Below are positions 38,812-46,694 of a stretch of 46,694 nucleotides of DNA, piece by piece. How positions within the stretch are numbered: the stretch's first letter is position 1; every line of letters starts with the position of its first letter. Both the position numbers and the translations under genes were made by a program. The notes below the pieces were generated by a model. The model had not been told where the DNA came from. It ran no database searches and saw nothing but the letters and a program-made list of their open reading frames with translations. Origin of the DNA: Phycisphaerae bacterium (lineage in GTDB: Bacteria > Planctomycetota > Phycisphaerae > Sedimentisphaerales > Anaerobacaceae); the NCBI GenBank assembly GCA_017993835.1, contig JAGOLX010000047.1, positions 1 to 46,694 on the forward strand, written 5' to 3'.

Positions 38812-41352
38812 ATGCCCAGAGGGCTCTTCATCGGTTGTGGTCTGGCGGTTCTGCTGGCGATATCGAATTCCTGCGCGTTCGGGCAGGCAGCAGGGGGCTC
38901 TCCGGAAGATACGTCGTTCTCACCCAAGTCCGGCCTGTTGTTGACAACGCGAGGCGAGCGAGGACGCGGGGGACCGCCGTGGTTCGGGGCCCGCGGCCAG
39001 GACGATCCGCTTCGCAGCAAGCTCGTGGACGGCACCCTCGCGGAGTTCCACCCACAGGAAGGCCAGACCGTGGAGGGAGCCCGGCCGCAGCAGTGGACGG
39101 CCGTTGAGTTCGGTCCCGACGGCGCCGTCGCGGGACGCGGGTCTTATCTCTACGCACCGATCGTGTCGGATAGGCAGAAAGTGCTCATCCTGAATACCTC
39201 CGGCCAGAGTACGACCTACGTGAACGGAGAGCCTCGCGGGGGGGACATCTATAACGCCGGTTATATGCACCTGCCCGTGCTCCTGCACGAGGGGACGAAT
39301 TCCCTGTTCCTCAGGACCGGACGGGGCGCGATGAAGGTCCGGCTGTACGAGCCGCCCGCGCCGGTCTTCCTGCATCGCGAGGACCTCACTCTGCCCGATC
39401 TGGTGGTCGCAGAAGAGAGCGACGCCTGGGGCGCTGTGGTGGTCGTCAACGCGACGCCCGAGCCGGCGACGGGGTTCACGCTCGTCCTGCGAGCCTCGGG
39501 AGTGGCGGGCAAGGCCACGCCTGTCCCGGCGGTCATCCCCTTGACCGTTCGCAAGGTGGCATTCCGCATTCAAGCGGAGGCTCCCGCCGGCGAGGGACGA
39601 ATCGAAGGAACGCTCGAACTGCACGGACCCGACGGCGACCTGTGTCACAGCATGCCGCTGAGTCTGGAGATCCGCCGGCCGGATCAGCACCGCAAGATCA
39701 CGTTCGTGAGCGATATCGACGGCAGCGTGCAGTATTTCGCCCTCCGGCCCGCCGTGCCTGCGTCTCCGGACGACCCGGCGCCGGCCATCGTGCTGTCCTG
39801 CCACGGTGCGGGCGTCGATGCCGCCGGACAGGCTGCCTCTTACTCGCCGAAGACATGGTGTCACGTCGTCGCCCCGACGAACCGTCGGCCCTACGGGTAC
39901 GACTGGGAGGATTTCGGGCGGATGGACGCCATGGAGGTGCTCGCAATCGCCAAGCAGTCGCTCCGACACGATCCCTCCCGCATCTACCTGACAGGTCACT
40001 CCATGGGCGGGCATGGAACCTGGCACCTGGGCGTCACCTACCCGGATTGCTTCGCCGCGATAGGACCCAGCGCCGGGTGGCTCTCCCGCTCCTCCTATGG
40101 CGGACCTCGCGGCGAGAGCGAGGACGACTCCCCCATGGGACTCCTGCTGGCCCGCTGCCGCAAGGCGCAGGATACCGTCGCGCTCTCGGCCAATCTCAAG
40201 CAGCAGAGCGTCTACATCCTGCACGGCGGCGGCGACGACAACGTCCCCGCAGAGGAGGCTCGGACCATGACCCAGGTCCTCCAGGGATTCCATCACGACT
40301 GGACCTACCATGAGGAGCCCGGCATGGGGCACTGGTGGGGCAACGCATATGACGACGGCGGGACCGCCTGCGTGGATTGGCCCTTCATGTTCGACTGGTT
40401 CGCACGTCACGCGCTGTCCTCCTCGTCGGCCGTCCGCGAGGTCGAGTTCGTCACCGCCAATCCGGGCGTTTCGAGCCGCTGTCACTGGCTCGCGATCGAA
40501 GGCCAGATCCGCCATCTGGACCTGAGCAAGGCGCATGTCCAGCTCTGGCCGAACAAGCGACTGTTCAAAGGGACTACCGAGAACGTCGCGGTCCTGCGCC
40601 TGGACATCTCACCTCTGTTCGTGAAGGAACCGATCACCGTGGACCTCGACGGCCAGACCCTGCCCGACATCCCCTACCCGACCGGCGCCGGCTCGCTGTG
40701 GTTCACCCGGCAGAATGACCGTTGGCAGACCGTCGAGACACCGTCCGCACGGAGCAAGGGTCCCCGGCGATACGGCGCGACCAAGGACGAACTGAAGCAC
40801 CGATTTCTGTTCGTCTACGGCACTCAAGGGACTCCTGAAGAGAACACCTGGTCCCTCGGCAAGGCGCGATACGACGCCGAGACCTTCTGGTATCGCGGGA
40901 ACGGGTCCGTGGAGATCATGCAGGACTCGGCCTTCTCGCCCTCGCGCTATCCGGATCGCACGGTGGTCCTCTACGGCAATGCCGAGACGAACGGAGCCTG
41001 GACTACCCTGGTCGGCGACAGTCCCGTGCAGGTCCGTCGGGGCAAAGTGCAGGTGGGAGACCGCACCTTCCGTGGCGACGATCTCTCGGTCCTTTTCGTC
41101 CACCCGCGACCGGACAGTGACGTCGCTTCCGTCGTGGTCATCGGCGGCAGCGGACCGGCCGGCATGAGGGCCGCCTATCCCGTGTCGCTCTTCGTGTCGT
41201 CTGTCCGCTATCCGGATTGCCTGGTCACTCGTCCCGGCGGAACTGACGCCCGAAGCTCAGAAAACGTAGCCGTTGGTTTCTTCGGATTGGACTGGTCCGT
41301 TGAGAATGGCGAGTTCGCATTCGAGACCGAGACGGAACCCGCGGCGCCATAA
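38812..41352 (+). CDS. Large secreted alpha/beta-hydrolase (esterase/peptidase-like)
   Basis: This 846-aa protein has a signal peptide (about 1-25). N-terminal beta domains (about 30-330) are of unknown type. An alpha/beta-hydrolase core (about 340-560) has nucleophile Ser397 in YLTGHSMGGHG, a likely acid at Asp475/476 (ILHGGGDDNVPAEEA) and His507 (GMGHWWG), the order of PHB-depolymerase and feruloyl-esterase-like enzymes. The C-terminal 280 residues contain another beta-rich domain. The substrate is unknown; neighbouring sulfatase and hexosaminidase suggest polysaccharide side-chain esters. The frame extends to 38710, but the ATG at 38812 has AAGGAG and GAAGG upstream and gives the signal peptide. 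Confidence 0.85.
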   Translation: MPRGLFIGCGLAVLLAISNSCAFGQAAGGSPEDTSFSPKSGLLLTTRGERGRGGPPWFGARGQDDPLRSKLVDGTLAEFHPQEGQTVEGARPQQWTAVEFGPDGAVAGRGSYLYAPIVSDRQKVLILNTSGQSTTYVNGEPRGGDIYNAGYMHLPVLLHEGTNSLFLRTGRGAMKVRLYEPPAPVFLHREDLTLPDLVVAEESDAWGAVVVVNATPEPATGFTLVLRASGVAGKATPVPAVIPLTVRKVAFRIQAEAPAGEGRIEGTLELHGPDGDLCHSMPLSLEIRRPDQHRKITFVSDIDGSVQYFALRPAVPASPDDPAPAIVLSCHGAGVDAAGQAASYSPKTWCHVVAPTNRRPYGYDWEDFGRMDAMEVLAIAKQSLRHDPSRIYLTGHSMGGHGTWHLGVTYPDCFAAIGPSAGWLSRSSYGGPRGESEDDSPMGLLLARCRKAQDTVALSANLKQQSVYILHGGGDDNVPAEEARTMTQVLQGFHHDWTYHEEPGMGHWWGNAYDDGGTACVDWPFMFDWFARHALSSSSAVREVEFVTANPGVSSRCHWLAIEGQIRHLDLSKAHVQLWPNKRLFKGTTENVAVLRLDISPLFVKEPITVDLDGQTLPDIPYPTGAGSLWFTRQNDRWQTVETPSARSKGPRRYGATKDELKHRFLFVYGTQGTPEENTWSLGKARYDAETFWYRGNGSVEIMQDSAFSPSRYPDRTVVLYGNAETNGAWTTLVGDSPVQVRRGKVQVGDRTFRGDDLSVLFVHPRPDSDVASVVVIGGSGPAGMRAAYPVSLFVSSVRYPDCLVTRPGGTDARSSENVAVGFFGLDWSVENGEFAFETETEPAAP

Positions 41353-41381
41353 CATCCCTCGACAGTCCTTCGGAGCCGACA

Positions 41382-43016
41382 ATGAATGCTACGGTATGGA
41401 TCTCTGTAGTGGCTGCAATCACATCCACGTCCTCGGCGCTGGCGGCGGCTGGCGGGCCCGCCACTGACGTGGTAAATCTGCTCCCCCGGCCTGCGTCCGT
41501 CGAACGTCGTGACGGGTCTTTCCGCATCGCCCCTGCGACACAGGTCGTAGCGGAGGGACAGGCCGCTGCGGAGGCGTCGAAGCTCGTTGAGATGCTGAGT
41601 CGGCCCATGGGCTGGCGACTCGCTCTTGTCGGACAGTCGCCCTCGCCCACGAACATCCTTCGAATGAGGATCGACCCATTGTTGAAGGAGCGACTCGGCG
41701 ACGAGGGATACGAACTGGATGTGACTCCCCAGTCCGTCACGATCCTTGCGAGCGAGCCGGCCGGGTTGTTCTACGCCGGACAGACGCTGCTCCAGCTTCT
41801 GCCGACCGCCGTGTTCAGTCCGAAGCCAGTCGAGGGGATTGAGTGGGCGGTGCCATGCGTGCGAATCACGGACCGCCCCCGCTTTCGCTGGCGCGGCCTG
41901 CTGATCGACCCCGCCCGCCATTTCATCCCCGTCGCGGATGTCGAGCGATACATCGATGTGATGGCTCTGCACAAGTTCAACCGCCTGCAGATCCACCTGA
42001 CCGACGACCAGGGCTGGCGCATCGAGATCAAGAAGTATCCGCTGCTGGTCGAGGTCGGAACCAAGATGGACTTCACCACCCTGCAGGAGGGCAAGGGAAC
42101 CGCCGACGGCCGACGCCCGAGCGGATTCTACACCCAGGACGACATCCGCAGGCTGGTGCGTTACGCCGCAGACCGACACGTCACGATCGTGCCGGAGATC
42201 GAGATGCCCGCCCACACCGGCGCCGCGATCGTCTCGTACCCCCGTCTGGGTCTGTACCCTGAGAAGCTGACCAGCCTGCCCATAGAGGAACGTTGGACGG
42301 CCAACGAGAGGGTCCTGGCCCCACGTCCCGAGAGCGCAGCGTTCATGCAGGACGTCCTGGCCGAGGTGGCGGCGCTGTTTCCAAGCCGGCAGATCCACAT
42401 CGGAGGCGACGAGGCGAATATCGCCCACTGGAAGCAGAGCGAGGAAATGCAGGCGATGATCCGCCGCCTGGGACTGAAAGACGAGACGGAACTGCACAGT
42501 TGGTTCATCGGACAGATGGATGCATTCCTAACGAAGCTCGGGCGACAGCTCGTCGGCTGGGACGAGATCCTCCAGGGAGGCCTGGCGCCCGGCGCGATCG
42601 TGATGAGCTGGCGAGGCACCGCCGGCGGTATCACTGCCGCCCAGGCCGGACACGACGTCGTCATGGCCCCCACGTCACACACGTACTTCGACTACTACCA
42701 GGGCCCGACCCAGACCGAGCCGCGGGCCATCGGCGGCCTCATTCCCCTGCAGAAGGTCTACGAGTTCGAACCCGTCCCGGAGGCGCTCGACGCCGCCCAG
42801 GCCAGGCATGTGCTCGGCGGACAGGGACAACTCTGGGGCGAGTACATTGCCGACCGCAGACGCCGCGAGTACATGACCTATCCTCGCGCCGCCGCTCTTG
42901 CGGAGGTTTTGTGGTCGTCCCGGGAAGGCCGCGACTATGCCGAGTTCACCGCCCGTCTGGCCGATCACGTCAAACGTCTCGAACTGCTGGGCGTGAATTA
43001 CCGCCCTCTGGATTGA
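41382..43016 (+). CDS. Beta-N-acetylhexosaminidase (GH20)
   Basis: This 544-aa exported enzyme removes terminal GlcNAc/GalNAc from glycans. It has a signal peptide (about 1-22), a GH20b-like N-terminal domain (about 30-150), then the catalytic barrel (about 155-500) beginning with RFRWRGLLIDPARHFIP. The substrate-assisted catalytic pair is Asp343-Glu344 in HIGGDEAN. LHLTD-type QIHLTDDQGWRIEIKKYP, VPEIEMPAHTGA and the aromatic WRG...TYFDYYQ are typical. It starts 29 bp after the esterase-like gene on the same strand, so the two are probably co-transcribed. Released GlcNAc could enter via nagB at 2.9 kb. Confidence 0.96.
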   Translation: MNATVWISVVAAITSTSSALAAAGGPATDVVNLLPRPASVERRDGSFRIAPATQVVAEGQAAAEASKLVEMLSRPMGWRLALVGQSPSPTNILRMRIDPLLKERLGDEGYELDVTPQSVTILASEPAGLFYAGQTLLQLLPTAVFSPKPVEGIEWAVPCVRITDRPRFRWRGLLIDPARHFIPVADVERYIDVMALHKFNRLQIHLTDDQGWRIEIKKYPLLVEVGTKMDFTTLQEGKGTADGRRPSGFYTQDDIRRLVRYAADRHVTIVPEIEMPAHTGAAIVSYPRLGLYPEKLTSLPIEERWTANERVLAPRPESAAFMQDVLAEVAALFPSRQIHIGGDEANIAHWKQSEEMQAMIRRLGLKDETELHSWFIGQMDAFLTKLGRQLVGWDEILQGGLAPGAIVMSWRGTAGGITAAQAGHDVVMAPTSHTYFDYYQGPTQTEPRAIGGLIPLQKVYEFEPVPEALDAAQARHVLGGQGQLWGEYIADRRRREYMTYPRAAALAEVLWSSREGRDYAEFTARLADHVKRLELLGVNYRPLD

Positions 43017-43028
43017 GGTCCGCTTGCA

Positions 43029-45137
43029 TCAGGAGCTCGGGCACACGGAGAACCGAACCGTGGACGGCGCCCCTTGCCGGCCCACGCAGCGGAGTTCATA
43101 TACTCCCGGCCTGAGGACAAGTCGCTGCACCTGGCCTGTGCCCTCGAGCTTGCCGCTGAGAGACCACGAGTTCCCGTCGTCCCGGTTGGCCGACGCACGG
43201 ACGACCGCAGTCTCGCCGCAGGCGATGAACGTCTCGTCGTCGCCGGGAGTGGTGATCCGCACGTCTTCGGCCACTTCCTTCGGCAACGCGAGCGGCTTGC
43301 GGACGCGGATCGCTTCGGGCCTGGGCGGGTCCGAATCCAGTCGGAGCGATGCCAGGCTGAACAGCCTGGCCAGGACCGGCTCGGCTGCCTGGGCTCCGAC
43401 GTACTCCAGCCGGCCGGTCCCACGAAATCGCCCCGCCCACACGCCAATCGCATAGCGATAATTGTGGCCGACCGCCCAGGCGTCCCTGCGGCCGGAGCTG
43501 GTCCCCGTTTTCCACATGAACCAGGGAATGCTGTCACCGGCCCCTTCGCGGAGGTCGGCGGGCGGACGTTTTCGAGAGGAGAGGATGTCGCTGATCGCAG
43601 CGCAGACCTCGGGCTTCAGGGCGCGGACCGCTTCGCTCGATTCGTCCGCGAACAGCCGCGGCTGCCGCCGAACGCCACCGCGGGCCAGCGTCGCGTACGC
43701 GTTCGTCAGGTCCAGTAGACTCACGTCGATCCCGCCGACCGCCAAGGCCAGGCCGCCGCGTTGTTGTGCATCCGGCGGCAGACGCACCCCGACGGCCTCC
43801 AACACGCCGCAGCAGCGGGCCAAGCCAACCCCCTCGGCCACCAGGATTGCCGGGACATTCAACGATCTCCGCAGCGCCTCGGCGGCAGTGACTTGCGGCG
43901 TGTGCGTCCGGTCGAAATTCGATGGCGTCCACGCGCCGCGAGAGATGGGAATGTCGTACACGATGGAATCCCCGTTGAGACGCTCCATCTCGAAAGCGGT
44001 CGCGTAGAGGAAGGGCTTGAGCGCCGAGCCGGGGCTGCGACACGCAACCACGCCGTTCACCTGGCCATCGACGGGATCGGCGGGATTGCCCGAGCCCAGC
44101 ACGGCCACGACGGCCGATTCCGCGACATCGATGACGACGACCGCCAGTTCCGTGCCCTCCGGCAGTGTCGCGAGGTGATCCCTCGCCAGTCTCTGGACCT
44201 GGTCCTGGATGTCCAGGTCGATTGTCGTGCGTCCCCCCGCCGGCCGACGACTCAGAGCCAGGAAGCTGGCGTGCATCGCCCGTCGGATGGGAAAAGAAGC
44301 GTCGCGCGTCGCTCGGCGCTCGGCTCTCGCGATCTGGTTGTGGACGCACGTGACATTCGAGGGACATAATACGACAGGACAGGACACGGCGTCTGTGAAT
44401 TGCCCCTCGGTGATCAGACCTTTCTCGAACATGTTGCGGAGGACGACCCGCCGGCGACCCAACGCGGCGTCGGGATTCCTGTCGGGCCGATAGCGGCTTG
44501 GCGACTGGGGCAGACCCGCCAGCAGCGCGGCTTCCGCCAGAGACAGGTCCTTCGCCCTCTTGCCGAAGTACTTCAGCGAAGCCGACTCGACTCCTCGCAG
44601 ATTGCCGCCGTAGGGGGCGACGTTCAGGTAGACTTCCATGATCCCGTCTTTGCTCATCAGGCGATTCAACTGGAGCGCCCAAAATGCTTCGACGAGCTTG
44701 GCCCGACACGTGCGCGGCCTATTGTCCATCATTCGACAGATTTGCATGTCCAGCGTGCTGGCTCCGGACACGATCCGTCCTGCGAAGAGGTTCTGCCCGA
44801 CCGCGCGGACGACGGCCGCCAGGTCCACGCCAGGATGGGTGAAGAACCGCTCGTCCTCGACCGCAATCGTCGCCTGGATCAACCACGGCGACACGTCGGC
44901 CAGACAGACGGGGAACCGCCACTGGTCGTCGGGACCGACGAGGCTCAGCATGGGTCTGCCCTTCACTTCGAGCACGATGGGACTGGTGGCCCGCTGGCCC
45001 AGGCGCTCGACGGGGAACGGGTACAGATGCCAGACAAGCCCGAACCCGATCGCCAGGACGACTAACGAAAGGCCCGCTGCGGCAGACAGACATTTCAGGA
45101 CCTTGACCAGCCTTCTCACATCCATCTCACTTCGCAT
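43029..45137 (-). CDS. pbpC: Penicillin-binding protein 1C
   Basis: This 702-aa bifunctional peptidoglycan polymerase has one membrane anchor (about 18-38). Its GT51 glycosyltransferase domain carries the catalytic Glu94 in VEDERFFTHPGVD. The penicillin-binding domain has Ser371-x-x-Lys374 (SPGSALKPF), SLN (425-427) and KTGTS (543-547). A C-terminal BiPBP_C-like domain (about 620-700) marks the PBP1C subfamily. The start is uncertain: MRSEM at 45137 or MDVRR at 45125. The gene follows the alpha-2-macroglobulin remnant by 11 bp, the usual yfhM-pbpC pairing. It converges on the GH20 gene with 12 bp between stops. Confidence 0.95.
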   Translation of the reverse strand: MRSEMDVRRLVKVLKCLSAAAGLSLVVLAIGFGLVWHLYPFPVERLGQRATSPIVLEVKGRPMLSLVGPDDQWRFPVCLADVSPWLIQATIAVEDERFFTHPGVDLAAVVRAVGQNLFAGRIVSGASTLDMQICRMMDNRPRTCRAKLVEAFWALQLNRLMSKDGIMEVYLNVAPYGGNLRGVESASLKYFGKRAKDLSLAEAALLAGLPQSPSRYRPDRNPDAALGRRRVVLRNMFEKGLITEGQFTDAVSCPVVLCPSNVTCVHNQIARAERRATRDASFPIRRAMHASFLALSRRPAGGRTTIDLDIQDQVQRLARDHLATLPEGTELAVVVIDVAESAVVAVLGSGNPADPVDGQVNGVVACRSPGSALKPFLYATAFEMERLNGDSIVYDIPISRGAWTPSNFDRTHTPQVTAAEALRRSLNVPAILVAEGVGLARCCGVLEAVGVRLPPDAQQRGGLALAVGGIDVSLLDLTNAYATLARGGVRRQPRLFADESSEAVRALKPEVCAAISDILSSRKRPPADLREGAGDSIPWFMWKTGTSSGRRDAWAVGHNYRYAIGVWAGRFRGTGRLEYVGAQAAEPVLARLFSLASLRLDSDPPRPEAIRVRKPLALPKEVAEDVRITTPGDDETFIACGETAVVRASANRDDGNSWSLSGKLEGTGQVQRLVLRPGVYELRCVGRQGAPSTVRFSVCPSS

Positions 45138-45148
45138 CCACTCTCGAC

Positions 45149-45970
45149 CTACCGATTGCGAACCGTCACACGACCGGTCGCACCCAGGCAGGCGACCATC
45201 GGGTCGTACATGCACGATGCTTGAATGGCGGGCAGGGAGAACTCACCCGCCGCGATCACGCGAAGGGCGTACCGATAGACCGCAAGCTCGGACTCGGCCG
45301 TGCAGAACAGCACGACGCGGTCGTCCAGGAACTCCACATGGTCGGGTTGACTCTCGGCGGGCCCATCCATTCCGACGGACGTAGCCAGTCGCGGGTTCTC
45401 CACCTCCATCCCGCCGGGCAGTGCGTCCACCACCGCGATGTTGTGGACGGGCTGGCCGTTCGTGCTGATGACGATCTCGACCCGGACGAGGTCGCCCACT
45501 GCGAGGTTGTTCGCGTCCACGGGATTGCCCTCGCGGTCCAGCCAACGACGTTCGACGTGGAGCCCGCGCTCGTAAGGTTCGACCAGATCATCCCGGATCA
45601 ATCCTTTGCTCGTCGCGACCACGTAGAACGTGCCCTCTCCCTCCGAGGCAATCCGGACCGGCTCCGACGCATCGCGAACCTCCAGCGACACGGGCTCGTC
45701 CTGGGTGAACGCGACCGGCTCTCCGCCACCGGCCTGAATGGTCCCTGCAAATTGCGGCAAGTCGCCGCTCGTGGTAGCCTGGTAGCGGGCCAAGGCAGCA
45801 ATCGCAGCGGCGTTGTTCAACGTGCTGCCCCATTGTCCATTGGAGCAGGCCTTGTTCAGACTCGCCGCGAGGGGGGCGACCATCGGATGGTTCGGCTCGA
45901 TCTCCAGCAGCGTCATGTAGCCCAGCCGCCCCCGGCTGGGGAAAGCAGCGCGCTGCACCGATCTTGACAT
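45149..45970 (-). pseudogene. 5'-truncated bacterial alpha-2-macroglobulin (YfhM-like)
   Basis: The 273-aa frame covers only the C-terminal part of a bacterial alpha-2-macroglobulin, normally about 1500-1900 aa. LLEIEPNHPMVAPLAASLNK, the NGQWGSTLNNAAAIAALARY block and VVDALPGGMEVENPRL are diagnostic. The thioester domain and signal peptide are absent. Similarity stops near 45915, where CCCAGCCG-CCCC-CGGCTGGG (45921-45940) begins; this palindrome is of the dispersed type. The ATG at 45970 has no ribosome-binding site. The full protein traps proteases in the periplasm and works with PBP1C, whose gene follows. The gene seems to have lost about 80% of its length at a repeat. Confidence 0.85.
45921..45940. 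repeat. Palindrome CCCAGCCG-CCCC-CGGCTGGG at the truncation point
   Basis: Eight-bp arms. A close relative lies at 46598-46620, and both are preceded by CATGT-G. It marks where alpha-2-macroglobulin similarity ends. Confidence 0.7.
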
Positions 45971-46080
45971 CCCGCCCGCGGACCGGTAGCATTCCCTCCG
46001 TTGGCGGGTGCCGCGAATCGCGGAGGAGTGCCTCAGGGGGACGACCCGCCCTCAGCTCGGAATCAGCACGGGATCTTCGC

Positions 46081-46323
46081 GTGAAACTGACGGACGAACA
46101 ACTCGATACGCTGCGCAAGGTCTTCCGCCTCTCCCCCAGAGAGACGCAGGTGGTCGCGCTGCTGTTCAAGGGCGTCGGGACGACGGACGAGAAGGCCCAG
46201 CGCCTCGGGGTCGGAGTGCCGGCGGTCAAGCTGGTTCTGCGGATGCTCTACGCCAAGGTGGGCGTCTCCAGCAAACACGAGGTCATCGTCCGGTGCCTGG
46301 ACGTGCTCAACCCGCGATTCTGA
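46081..46323 (+). CDS. Small LuxR-type helix-turn-helix protein
   Basis: This 80-aa protein consists almost only of a LuxR/GerE HTH: LSPRETQVVALLFKGV, TTDEKAQRLGVGVPAVKLVL, RMLYAKVGVSSKHEVIV. It lacks a receiver or ligand domain; stand-alone HTH proteins of this sort are common in planctomycetes. The GTG start at 46081 (CGGGAT about 8 nt upstream) is preferred; an ATG at 45964 would add 39 residues with no homology that overlap the macroglobulin remnant. Its target is unknown. Confidence 0.75.
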   Translation: MKLTDEQLDTLRKVFRLSPRETQVVALLFKGVGTTDEKAQRLGVGVPAVKLVLRMLYAKVGVSSKHEVIVRCLDVLNPRF

Positions 46324-46386
46324 AGCCCCTCGCCAGAGGAAAAAAAAGCGAGATTCCGAGAAAATCCCTCCTTTCTGCTAAAGCGG

Positions 46387-46415
46387 TAGACACTATTCTG
46401 GCGAATAGGTATAAT
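46387..46415 (+). promoter_or_regulatory. Strong sigma70-like promoter facing the window end
   Basis: TAGACA (46387-46392), 17 nt, perfect TATAAT (46410-46415). No gene lies downstream within the window, so it may drive a transcript through the repeats or a gene beyond the edge. Confidence 0.5.
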
Positions 46416-46475
46416 AGACCTAGCCAAGGCATCCTGTAGGTGTAGCTGGGGAAAGAACGGGTCGCAGCAGGCGCA

Positions 46476-46553
46476 TGTCATTGCGAGCGCAGCGAAGCAA
46501 TCTCGTGCTCGGGAGGTTGAGATTGCTTCGTCGCGGGGCTCCTCGCAATGACA
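46476..46553. repeat. 78-bp inverted repeat (GCGAGNNNNGCGAAGCAATCTC type)
   Basis: TGTCATTGCGAGCGCAGCGA and AGCAATCTC on the left pair with GAGATTGCTTCGTCGC...CTCGCAATGACA on the right, around a short centre. This repeat type is known from many unrelated bacterial genomes as an intergenic hairpin. Confidence 0.8.
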
Positions 46554-46568
46554 TTCGGCAGGGAAAGA

Positions 46569-46588
46569 CACCCCCGAGGGTGGGGGTG
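46569..46588. repeat. Palindrome CACCCCC-GAGGGT-GGGGGTG
   Basis: Its inverse matches 25512-25531 with one mismatch. Confidence 0.7.
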
Positions 46589-46597
46589 GCACATGTG

Positions 46598-46620
46598 GCC
46601 CAGCCGCCGGGCGGCTGGGC
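46598..46620. repeat. Palindrome GCCCAGCCGCC-G-GGCGGCTGGGC
   Basis: Eleven-bp perfect arms. A relative of the 45921-45940 palindrome at the macroglobulin truncation. Confidence 0.7.
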
Positions 46621-46631
46621 AGTGGTGTGTA

Positions 46632-46690
46632 GGACTGCTTTGGAGTCCGCCCCTTCGGGTCGGGCATTTTGCGCTTTCTGCCAGCAGCAT
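46632..46690 (-). repeat. Dispersed 'MLLAE' repeat, copy 3
   Basis: Inverse orientation to 18099-18159, with most of about 55 positions identical. It reaches almost to the window end. Confidence 0.55.
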
Positions 46691-46694
46691 GCTA

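Larger units (their letters stand above)
46324..46694. other. Repeat-dense end of window
   Basis: No gene is seen. The stretch holds an outward-facing promoter (46387-46415), a 78-bp inverted repeat (46476-46553), two palindromes (46569-46588 and 46598-46620) and a copy of the MLLAE motif (46632-46690). Confidence 0.7.

Noticed and set aside
38920-40536. 538-codon minus-strand frame opposite the esterase-like gene
   Set aside because: Shadow; no recognisable domain and no start signal.
45964-46080. Longer start of the LuxR-type protein at 45964
   Set aside because: The added residues are low in complexity, overlap the macroglobulin remnant and show no domain; the GTG at 46081 begins the conserved part.
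46324-46360. Possible intrinsic terminator after the LuxR-type gene
   Set aside because: The CCTC/GAGG stem is only 4 bp and is followed by A residues rather than T on the coding strand.

Overview
The window is high-GC bacterial DNA, most likely from a planctomycete (Planctomycetota, probably a Phycisphaerae or Sedimentisphaerales-type lineage). This rests on the gene families seen: a DUF4954 beta-helix protein beside nagB, a lamin-tail/CotH protein, a Tat-exported type I sulfatase, a degenerate peptidoglycan-recognition protein, a probable DUF3034 N-terminus, and a planctomycete-type integrase relic. No rRNA or ribosomal-protein marker is present, so the assignment is an inference.

Layout. 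1-1.3 kb: a tRNA-Thr flanked by an integrase relic and an IS21-like relic. 1.5-5.9 kb: a lipoprotein peptidyl-prolyl isomerase facing a DUF4954-nagB operon. 6.1-12.4 kb: a degenerate amidase-fold membrane protein, recJ, a two-gene AAA-ATPase/DUF4276 module that looks like a defence cassette, and a secreted transglutaminase-like protein. 12.6-16.8 kb: a partial cell-wall cluster, murE-murF-mraY, with a composite palindromic element read in frame inside murF. 17-22.1 kb: a small nuclease-like protein, a repeat-rich gap with a DUF2442 relic, a 990-residue CotH protein and an HTH regulator. 22.2-30.3 kb: a sulfur-transfer region. It holds a TPP-riboswitch-controlled thiS-thiG-thiH operon, a LigD-type phosphoesterase, thiF, mnmA, metY, a mosaic cysteine-synthase remnant and a divergent Rrf2-family regulator. 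30.3-35.8 kb: a five-gene tetR-TolC-MacA-MacB-permease efflux operon. 35.8-43 kb: secreted hydrolases (sulfatase, esterase-like protein, GH20 hexosaminidase) with small companions. 43-46.7 kb: pbpC, a 5'-truncated alpha-2-macroglobulin, a LuxR-type HTH protein and a dense block of palindromic repeats.

How the genes fit together. GH20 hexosaminidase and NagB could release and catabolise N-acetylglucosamine. murE, murF, mraY and pbpC make peptidoglycan. The thi, thiF, mnmA, metY and cysteine-synthase genes all move sulfur, and twin operator-like sites sit in front of the Rrf2 gene.

The most unusual layer is the repeats. At least six families occur here: a 197-bp element in two full-length copies, a 164-bp element in the thi leader, 19-nt palindromes with 8-bp arms, other perfect palindromes present in pairs, GATTGTT heptamer tracts at the 5' ends of thiH and thiF, and an MLLAE-type motif in three places. 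Several sit inside or break genes. No CRISPR array was seen.
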